DNA of 5,566 bases from Phycisphaerales bacterium (GTDB lineage: Bacteria; Planctomycetota; Phycisphaerae; SM23-33), in the NCBI GenBank assembly GCA_003171235.1, contig PMYM01000129.1:1-5566 (forward strand), in the 5' to 3' direction. This document shows positions 1 through 4,399 of the stretch, piece after piece. Each line of letters starts with the position of its first letter. Position 1 is the first letter of the stretch. Below the pieces are notes generated by a model. The model was not told the origin of the DNA, ran no database searches, and was given only the letters and a program-made list of their open reading frames with translations. A program made the position numbers and the translations under genes.

Positions 1-753
1 ATCGCCATGGTCATCGTCTGGAATGACCTGGCCAGGGGCGACACTGAATACGCCGCCGGCCTGGTGGCCTTCAACTCCATCTTCCAAGTGTTCTTCTACA
101 GCGTGTACGCCTGGCTCTTCATCACGGTGCTGCCGCCCATGCTGGGCTTTCGAGGAGCGGACACGTCCGGGATCACAATCGGCCAGATCGCCCAAAGCGT
201 CTTCATCTACCTGGGGATTCCGTTCCTAGCGGGCATGGTCACCCGCTTCGTGTTGGTCAGGCTCAAGGGCAAGGGGTGGTATCACGGGCGGTTCATCCCC
301 AGGATCTCACCCGTCACGCTGGTGGCGCTGCTGTTCACCATCGTGGTGATGTTCTCCATGCAGGGCCGGAAGATCATCGACAAGCCCCTGGACGTGGTGC
401 GGATCGCCACCCCGCTGCTGATCTACTTCGTGGTGATGTTTATGGCGAGCTTCTGGATGAGCAGGAAATTCGGCGCCAACTACGCCAAGTCGGCCACGCT
501 GTCTTTCACGGCCGCCAGCAACAACTTTGAATTGGCCATCGCCGTGGCCGTGGGTGTCTTCGGCATCAACCACGGGGCGGCCTTCGCCGCCGTCATCGGC
601 CCGCTGGTGGAGGTGCCTGTGCTGATCGGATTGGTGAACGTGAGCCTGTGGCTCAAGGGGAAGTGGTTCCCCGGCGACCCCGCCGAAATGGAGACGGCTG
701 GAGGCTGCGCCACAGGTAAACCCATTTCAATTGAGGCAAGGGAGAAGCCATGA
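1..753 (+). CDS. acr3: ACR3-family arsenite efflux permease, C-terminal part (5' end outside window)
   Basis: Integral membrane permease that exports As(III) (arsenite) from the cytoplasm using the proton motive force. The reading frame is open from base 1 (first codons Ile-Ala), so the Met at 7-9 is internal and roughly the first third of the protein is missing. The first residues, IAMVIVWNDLARGD, are the ACR3 signature after transmembrane helix 4. In this family the essential arsenite-binding Cys normally sits just before this motif, so it should be the codon immediately outside the window. The second essential residue, the Glu of helix 9, is present in SNNFELAIAV (about residue 177 of the fragment). 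Several hydrophobic helices are visible (around residues 20-47, 60-85, 104-118, 133-152 and 190-218). A short hydrophilic tail containing one Cys (GGCATG) ends the protein. The stop codon overlaps the arsM start (ATGA at 750-753), so the two are co-transcribed and probably translationally coupled. The family call is firm; gene naming (acr3/arsB) varies. Confidence 0.95.
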   Translation: MAMVIVWNDLARGDTEYAAGLVAFNSIFQVFFYSVYAWLFITVLPPMLGFRGADTSGITIGQIAQSVFIYLGIPFLAGMVTRFVLVRLKGKGWYHGRFIPRISPVTLVALLFTIVVMFSMQGRKIIDKPLDVVRIATPLLIYFVVMFMASFWMSRKFGANYAKSATLSFTAASNNFELAIAVAVGVFGINHGAAFAAVIGPLVEVPVLIGLVNVSLWLKGKWFPGDPAEMETAGGCATGKPISIEAREKP

Positions 754-1529
754 ACGATTCGCGTAAGACGCACGAGTTGGTCCAAAAGGCCTATGGGGAT
801 ATTGCCCGCAAGCAGTCTTCCTGCTGCGGCCCTGGCCCTTCCTGCTGCGGCAAGAGCCAGCCGTACACCGTTCCCGACCATCCGGTGCCCGAGGCCGAGC
901 TGGGCCTGTCCTGTGGCAACCCGCTGGCCTTCGGCTACGTCAACCAGGGCGACGTGGTGCTGGACCTGGGCAGCGGGGCGGGCAAGGATGTCTTCCTGGC
1001 CGCGCAGAAGGTCGGCGAGGCGGGCCGGGCCATCGGCGTGGACATGACGCCGGAGATGCTCGAACTGGCCCGCAAGAATGCCGTGAAGTTCTTCGTGAAT
1101 ACCGGCCTGGCCAACGTCGAGTTTCGCCAGGGGCACATAGAGCGCCTGCCGGTCGAAGATGCCAGCGTGGACCTGGTCATCTCCAACTGCGTCATCAACC
1201 TTTCCCCGGACAAACCGCAGGTCTTCCGGGAGGTCTACCGCGCGCTCAAGAGCGGCGGCCGAATGATCGTCAGTGATATCGTATTGAACCGCCCGTTGTC
1301 GGAGGCCTCCAGAACCGACGCCGCCCTGTACGCCGCCTGCATCGCCGGCGCCCTGCCGCGCGACCAATACCTGGGCGCTATCCGCCAGGCGGGATTCGGC
1401 AAGGTCCAGGTGCTCAGCGACCAGGCGTATAAGTCCTCAAACGCCTGTGGCGATCCGGCCGTCTCCGGCTCGGCCGGCGCCCTGGAGGGCGCCGCCGCCA
1501 GCATCACCGTGCTGGCCGTCAAGCGCTGA
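750..1529 (+). CDS. arsM: Arsenite S-adenosylmethionine methyltransferase ArsM
   Basis: Cytosolic class I SAM-dependent methyltransferase of 259 residues that methylates As(III) to mono-, di- and trimethylated arsenicals. SAM-binding motif I is DLGSGAGKD (residues 72-80), and the acidic residue of the next strand is in GVDMTPEML (96-104). Three Cys conserved among arsenite methyltransferases are visible: C55 in GLSCGNP, C147 in SNCVINLSPDK and C197 in AACIAGAL. The first is involved in catalysis and the other two bind arsenic in characterised ArsM enzymes. Two extra vicinal pairs, C25-C26 and C32-C33, lie near the N-terminus, and C233 near the C-terminus. Length is about normal for bacterial ArsM. 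The start at 750 is preceded by AAGGGAG (738-744) with a 5-nt spacer and overlaps the stop of the ACR3 gene by 4 nt. Co-location with the arsenite pump supports the arsenic substrate over other small-molecule methyltransferases. Confidence 0.96.
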   Translation: MNDSRKTHELVQKAYGDIARKQSSCCGPGPSCCGKSQPYTVPDHPVPEAELGLSCGNPLAFGYVNQGDVVLDLGSGAGKDVFLAAQKVGEAGRAIGVDMTPEMLELARKNAVKFFVNTGLANVEFRQGHIERLPVEDASVDLVISNCVINLSPDKPQVFREVYRALKSGGRMIVSDIVLNRPLSEASRTDAALYAACIAGALPRDQYLGAIRQAGFGKVQVLSDQAYKSSNACGDPAVSGSAGALEGAAASITVLAVKR

Positions 1530-1574
1530 ACAGCCAAGCCCAACGCCGAATCGTCCCCGATAACGGCTAGACAC

Positions 1575-1619
1575 GTAGGGCACGCTGATTTCGCGAACGC
1601 GAAATCTGCGTTCCGCTAC
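1575..1619. repeat. REP-like imperfect palindrome with GTAG/CTAC ends
   Basis: The core is a perfect inverted repeat, GATTTCGCG-AA-CGCGAAATC (1587-1606). After one T/T mismatch (1586/1607) the arms continue with ACGC/GCGT (1582-1585 and 1608-1611). After one further mismatch (1581/1612) and a single-base bulge (1615) they end in GTAG (1575-1578) and CTAC (1616-1619). The whole is a 45-base hairpin with about 19 paired positions per arm. No T tract follows, so it is not a typical intrinsic terminator, although it may protect the 3' end of the arsM transcript. A GTAG tetranucleotide next to an imperfect palindrome is the hallmark of REP elements mobilised by RAYT (TnpA-REP) transposases. Whether this sequence is repeated elsewhere in the genome cannot be seen from one copy. 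Confidence 0.55.
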
Positions 1620-1713
1620 TTGCCTGTGGGTCTTGCACGTCCAGGATTGCATGCTCCGGTGGAACTGTCACATTTTGCGCGTATCATGTGAATAGGGAGA
1701 TCTGAGATTCTTG

Positions 1714-1718
1714 AGGTG
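1714..1718 (+). promoter_or_regulatory. Ribosome binding site that bears on the dehydratase start
   Basis: AGGTG (within GAGGTG, 1713-1718) lies 2 nt before the ATG at 1721 and 5 nt before the ATG at 1724. The two Met codons are adjacent and in frame. Spacing favours initiation at 1724, which would shorten the protein by one residue. An earlier AGGGAG at 1694-1699 is too far upstream of either start to matter. Confidence 0.5.
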
Positions 1719-1720
1719 CA

Positions 1721-2077
1721 ATGATGGCCAGCTTATTGAACGAGAAGTCTTGCAAGAGTTGCGAAGGCAGCGTCCTGCCGTTGCGGGGCAAGGAGTTGGA
1801 GGAGCTTCATAAGCAGGTCAGGAATTGGGAATTAATCGACCAGACCCGCCTGGTGCGGGATTTCAAATTCGCTGACTACGCGCGGACGCTGGCTTTTGTG
1901 AACGACGTAGCCAACTTGGCCCAGCAGGAAAACCACCATCCCGAGATATGCTTCGGCTACGGCCATGCCCGCGTGGAGCTCTGGACGCACAAGATCAAGG
2001 GATTGAGCGAAAACGATTTCATCCTGGCCGCCAAGATAGACCGGTTGCTCCAGGAACACCAAGACCTGGAAGCGTGA
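1721..2077 (+). CDS. 4a-hydroxytetrahydrobiopterin (pterin-4a-carbinolamine) dehydratase
   Basis: Small cytosolic enzyme of 118 residues that dehydrates 4a-hydroxytetrahydrobiopterin to quinonoid dihydrobiopterin. It normally recycles the pterin cofactor of aromatic amino acid hydroxylases, as with phhB next to phhA. The family signature is clear: ENHHPEICFGYGHARVELWTH, with catalytic-site His72, His73 and His90, followed by KGLSENDFILAAKID. The N-terminal CKSCEG (residues 11-16) is a CxxC element frequent in bacterial members, and length matches the family. Either Met (1721 or 1724) could be the start. No hydroxylase gene lies nearby, and the gene stands alone between arsM and a convergent gene. 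Orphan members have been linked to molybdenum-cofactor metabolism, so the physiological partner is open. Hand counts of 1801-1860 and 1861-1920 give 33 and 32 G+C of 60, clearly below neighbouring genes. Confidence 0.94.
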   Translation: MMASLLNEKSCKSCEGSVLPLRGKELEELHKQVRNWELIDQTRLVRDFKFADYARTLAFVNDVANLAQQENHHPEICFGYGHARVELWTHKIKGLSENDFILAAKIDRLLQEHQDLEA

Positions 2078-2175
2078 ATCTGCCGGCAAATCGCCCATGC
2101 GGGCTTGGGCGGAAGTGAACCCAAGACGCCGCCAGCGGCAAAGAACCTCCCGTCGCCCGTGGTCGTTCCTGTCCG

Positions 2176-2200
2176 AAAACCCCCCGCCTCACGGCGGGGG
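2176..2200 (-). terminator. Probable intrinsic terminator for the reverse-strand membrane protein gene
   Basis: CCCCCGCC (2181-2188) and GGCGGGGG (2193-2200) form a perfect 8-bp GC stem with a 4-nt loop. Read on the minus strand the hairpin is followed by G then TTTT (complement of AAAA at 2176-2179), a short U tract. It lies about 100 bases past the membrane gene's stop. On the plus strand it is followed by CTACTT, so it works less well in that direction. Confidence 0.6.
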
Positions 2201-2234
2201 CTACTTAAGAACAGGCCGTGGCAAATCCCTGTAG

Positions 2235-2263
2235 CCGCCGGCGCAGGCCGGGGGTTCTTGTTT
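2235..2263 (+). terminator. Possible intrinsic terminator for the dehydratase gene
   Basis: CCGCCGGC (2235-2242) pairs with GCCGGGGG (2247-2254), with one G/G mismatch and a GCAG loop. It is followed by the T-rich TTCTTGTTT (2255-2263). The U tract is interrupted and the hairpin is about 160 bases beyond the stop codon, so confidence is moderate. Confidence 0.42.
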
Positions 2264-2299
2264 GGTGTCTTCGTCTTCGGTCTTAAGACTGCCCTGAGG

Positions 2300-4123
2300 C
2301 TACTGGGGCCTGGAGGGCGCCTGGCCGGCGTCGGTCGCCCTAGACGTCTCTCCGCCAGGGGCGGGGGCCTGGGGCGCCGAGGCATCCGGGGAAACCACTT
2401 CGGCCGTTGCCAGCCCGGCGGCCAGGTCGTCTTCGGAAGACTCTTCCACGTACACGTCATCCAGGTCGGTGGCATCCACCGACCGCCGCAGCAGATAGTA
2501 GATGTTGGTGGCGGCGGAGAAGATAAAACTGGCCAGGAAGGCCAGCACCACGCCGCTGACCAGGTATATCCAGAACATCAAGACCATGGAGGCCGCCCGC
2601 TCCGAGCCGGCCGTCGCCTCCACCTGGAGAGGCCCGTGAAAGTCGGAGAAGGTCGGCCCGGCCCACATCACGTCCAGCTTGCCGGCCGAGGGGCCGTAGT
2701 ATTCGCGATGCGCCAGCCGCATCGACCAGCCCACCCAGCGGTGCGTCGCCAAGAGGGCCACGAAGGCGAATAGCCGGACGAACAGGTAGCAGATCGTGCC
2801 GTAAACGGCCGCCACGCCCCAGTACAGGATGTAGCGGAAGGGGCGGGCATAGACGTAGTGCAAGGAGCGGCTGACGGCGTCGAAGCTGTCGCTGCCCTCG
2901 ACGGCGATGGTGGGCCACATCAACGGCCAGCCGCCGCCCAGGCCGAAAGCCAGAAAGGCGATGACCATCCCCAGCCCCAGGGCCACGAAGAACAGCAAGG
3001 CCAGCGCCCACTCCCCGAAGTACGGAATGCTGCCCACCAGCCCGCCCAAGGCCAGCAGCAGCCCCACGAACACGATCATCAGCAGCGGCAGCACCGGGGC
3101 GGTGAAGAAACTGAAGAACTTGCCCAGCGAGAATCTCAGGGCCGCGCCCATGCGCAGCTTTTCCTCGCGGGCGGCGTGCAGGGCGGCCATGCGGCAGATG
3201 GCCCCGCCGAAGATCGACCAGACGGCCAGGGCCAGGACCATGTAGATGAGCGAGTACACCGGGTAGTTGGCGGCCATCCAGCACAACCCCCAGGCCATCA
3301 GGTAGAGATAGGTCGCCAGGCCGTAGGCCGGCAGCGCCGGCTGAGCGGCGGATTCGAGCATCCCGCCCGGGGCGGCTGACGGCATTGCCTGGCCTGGGGC
3401 GTTGCTGAAGCGGCGGGACTGGTAGCCGGCCGGGCGGTCCAGCCCGCGGCTGTTGACCACCTCGCGCAGGCCGCCGGTGAAGTTCAGCCGCAGCACCGCC
3501 TGCACCGCCCCGGAAACGCAGTTGCCTTCCCAGCTCAGCAAGCTCCGCAGGATGCCGCCGCCGCGAATGGCCCCCAGGCCGTTATCCTGCCGGATGAATT
3601 CCCCCAGGGCCTGCTGCTTGCGGGCGTCGCTTTCCAGGCCGGCCCTTTGCAGGGCGGCGGCACGCTCGTCATCCGGCAGCGACTTGGCCTGCTGGGCCTG
3701 CTGCGTGTAAGCTTCCTGGGCCTGCTCCATCGCCTTGTCGAAATCGGAGCGGTACTTCTGCTGCAGCAGGTTCAGCGCCGTGTCGGGCCTGGGCGGGGAG
3801 TGGGTGTCGGGCAGGTCGGTGCTCATCAGCCGCCCGGTCGCGTCGCCGCGGAACTTCAGCCAGTCCTGCTTGGTCTGCTTGAAGTCTGCCCGCCCGCTGA
3901 CGTAGGCAATCCAGGTTTCCTGGGGCATGACCACGTCCTGGGGGTCCAGAGCGATGAAGAGGCGGTCCATGCCGACCCCCAGCAGGAACGTCAGGCCGAT
4001 GGCCAGCAGGGCCAGGGTTATCCGCTCGTGCTGGATGGCCATCTTCCAGGTCTTAAACAGTTGCGAGAAGCCGAAGACTTCGTGCCAACTGATCCGCCGG
4101 ACTAGCTGTTGCTCTTGGCTCAT
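2300..4123 (-). CDS. Multi-pass membrane protein of unknown function, planctomycete-type
   Basis: I recognise no named family. The 607-residue protein has a short cytosolic N-terminus and one transmembrane helix (about 35-57). A large soluble insert follows (about 58-285) with a Gln/Ala-rich probable coiled coil (116-175). Five hydrophobic segments come next (about 287-312, 341-365, 371-398, 430-457 and 511-540), then a disordered acidic and Pro/Ala-rich tail (545-607). The best candidate conserved core is GGGWPLMWPTIAVEGSD (396-412), continuing with SFDAVSRSLHYVYARPFRY. It resembles what I recall of conserved hypothetical planctomycete membrane proteins. No catalytic motif, transporter signature or ATPase domain is visible. 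The start at 4123 has AAAGGAA as ribosome binding site (minus strand, 4129-4135) with a 5-nt spacer. The gene is divergent from the SH3 protein and convergent with the dehydratase. A scaffold or envelope role is only a guess. Confidence 0.85.
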   Translation of the reverse strand: MSQEQQLVRRISWHEVFGFSQLFKTWKMAIQHERITLALLAIGLTFLLGVGMDRLFIALDPQDVVMPQETWIAYVSGRADFKQTKQDWLKFRGDATGRLMSTDLPDTHSPPRPDTALNLLQQKYRSDFDKAMEQAQEAYTQQAQQAKSLPDDERAAALQRAGLESDARKQQALGEFIRQDNGLGAIRGGGILRSLLSWEGNCVSGAVQAVLRLNFTGGLREVVNSRGLDRPAGYQSRRFSNAPGQAMPSAAPGGMLESAAQPALPAYGLATYLYLMAWGLCWMAANYPVYSLIYMVLALAVWSIFGGAICRMAALHAAREEKLRMGAALRFSLGKFFSFFTAPVLPLLMIVFVGLLLALGGLVGSIPYFGEWALALLFFVALGLGMVIAFLAFGLGGGWPLMWPTIAVEGSDSFDAVSRSLHYVYARPFRYILYWGVAAVYGTICYLFVRLFAFVALLATHRWVGWSMRLAHREYYGPSAGKLDVMWAGPTFSDFHGPLQVEATAGSERAASMVLMFWIYLVSGVVLAFLASFIFSAATNIYYLLRRSVDATDLDDVYVEESSEDDLAAGLATAEVVSPDASAPQAPAPGGETSRATDAGQAPSRPQ

Positions 4124-4137
4124 TGCGGTTCCTTTCG

Positions 4138-4160
4138 GCGCCCGGCGAGGCCGCCGGCGC
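4138..4160 (-). promoter_or_regulatory. GC-rich hairpin in the leader of the membrane protein mRNA
   Basis: Bases 4138-4147 pair with 4152-4160 as an almost perfect nine-base-pair stem, with C4141 bulged and a 4-nt loop (4148-4151). In the minus-strand transcript it sits directly upstream of the ribosome binding site (complement of 4129-4135), leaving only two bases between. It could modulate translation or mRNA stability, but no ligand-binding architecture is recognisable. Confidence 0.35.
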
Positions 4161-4228
4161 TGGTAGATACGTTTTTCGCTTCCCCCCGCTCATGGCCCGC
4201 CGATCGTCGCCGGGGGCGCTTGAGCAGG

Positions 4229-4256
4229 ATTATAACGGCCGCGCCGGCGGCTGCAA
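4229..4256 (-). promoter_or_regulatory. Candidate sigma-70-type promoter for the membrane protein gene
   Basis: On the minus strand a perfect -10 box, TATAAT, is read from 4234 to 4229. TTGCAG (read from 4256 to 4251) lies 16 bp upstream as a weak -35 (3 of 6, with TTG intact). Transcription would begin near 4222, giving a leader of about 100 bases. This AT-rich hexamer stands out in very GC-rich surroundings. Confidence 0.5.
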
Positions 4257-4314
4257 CCTTGCTCTGTGAAGGGCCGGCAAGGTCGCCCGGCCAAGGGTCC
4301 GGAAGGACGGCCCA

Positions 4315-4332
4315 TATACTGTTGACAGTATA
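4315..4332. promoter_or_regulatory. Perfect 18-bp palindrome overlapping the rightward -35 box: candidate operator
   Basis: TATACTGT-TG-ACAGTATA has 8-bp perfect arms and a 2-bp centre. It spans the whole -35 box (4322-4327) of the promoter of the SH3 protein gene. The geometry suits a dimeric helix-turn-helix repressor or activator. I cannot assign the regulator family from sequence alone. Confidence 0.5.
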
Positions 4333-4350
4333 GCGCCCAGGTGATACCGT
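4322..4350 (+). promoter_or_regulatory. Candidate sigma-70-type promoter for the SH3-domain protein gene
   Basis: A consensus -35 TTGACA (4322-4327) is followed by a 17-bp spacer and the -10-like TACCGT (4345-4350). The -10 is weak (T, A and the final T match) but is preceded by an extended -10 TG at 4342-4343. Transcription would start near 4357, about 43 bases before the start codon. Confidence 0.5.
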
Positions 4351-4387
4351 GACCGCCAGTGTTGAACCTTACATGTTGATTGGGATG

Positions 4388-4393
4388 AAGGAG
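4388..4393 (+). promoter_or_regulatory. Ribosome binding site that decides the SH3-protein start
   Basis: AAGGAG lies 6 nt before the ATG at 4400. Two in-frame upstream ATGs (4373 and 4385) lack such a site. Starting at 4400 also gives a compact signal peptide with a short charged N-terminus. Confidence 0.7.
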
Positions 4394-4399
4394 CAACTC

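Larger units (their letters stand above)
1530..1720. other. Intergenic region between arsM and the pterin dehydratase gene
   Basis: No coding potential was seen on either strand. The region contains the long palindrome at 1575-1619, described separately. The stretch before the next gene (about 1640-1720) is less GC-rich than the flanking genes and presumably holds that gene's promoter. A -10-like TATCAT lies at 1682-1687, but no convincing -35 box sits 16-18 bp upstream of it (GTGGAA at 1659-1664), so I do not call a promoter here. Confidence 0.6.
2078..2299. other. Convergent intergenic region rich in stem-loops
   Basis: This region lies between the dehydratase stop and the stop of the reverse-strand membrane gene. 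I see no credible gene. Besides the two terminator candidates listed separately, there are small hairpins at 2092-2111 (CGCCCA/TGGGCG) and 2128-2139 (GCCGC-CA-GCGGC). A 10-bp palindrome, GTCTTAAGAC, lies at 2280-2289 just beyond the membrane gene's stop. Confidence 0.6.
4124..4399. other. Divergent regulatory region between the membrane protein and SH3 protein genes
   Basis: This non-coding region contains one promoter candidate per direction, a palindrome over the rightward -35 box, and a GC-rich hairpin just upstream of the leftward ribosome binding site (all listed separately). A further stem GGCCGG/CCGGCC (4272-4277 and 4287-4292, 9-nt loop) lies between the two promoters. Confidence 0.6.

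Noticed and set aside
7..9. Met codon as the true start of the ACR3 protein
   Set aside because: The frame is open upstream to base 1, and the residues from there fall in the middle of the ACR3 fold after helix 4, so this Met is internal.
480..1367. A 295-codon open frame on the minus strand, antisense to the end of acr3 and most of arsM
   Set aside because: It is opposite two clearly identified genes. Its translation is rich in Ala, Arg, His and Gly with no family motif, as expected from antisense frames in GC-rich coding DNA.
1575..1619. Palindrome as an intrinsic terminator of arsM
   Set aside because: No run of T follows the hairpin on either strand, and the arms extend to GTAG/CTAC, which fits a REP-like element better.
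1666..1672. TGTCACA as an ECF41-type -35 element for the dehydratase gene
   Set aside because: The matching -10 (CGTC) is absent at the expected distance of about 16 bp, and no ECF sigma gene is nearby.
2105..2773. A 222-codon open frame on the plus strand running through the terminator region into the membrane gene
   Set aside because: The translation is Gly/Arg/Pro/His-rich without domains, it crosses two hairpins, and it overlaps the better-supported reverse-strand gene.
2457..3284. A 275-codon minus-strand frame inside the membrane protein gene
   Set aside because: It is an out-of-frame shadow with Arg/Gly/His-rich composition. The overlapping 607-residue frame has ordered membrane helices and a ribosome binding site.
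4317..4330. LexA-type SOS box based on TACTGT and ACAGTA half-sites
   Set aside because: The half-sites are separated by only 2 bp, whereas the Escherichia coli-type box needs a longer spacer (CTG-N10-CAG), and no SOS gene is adjacent.
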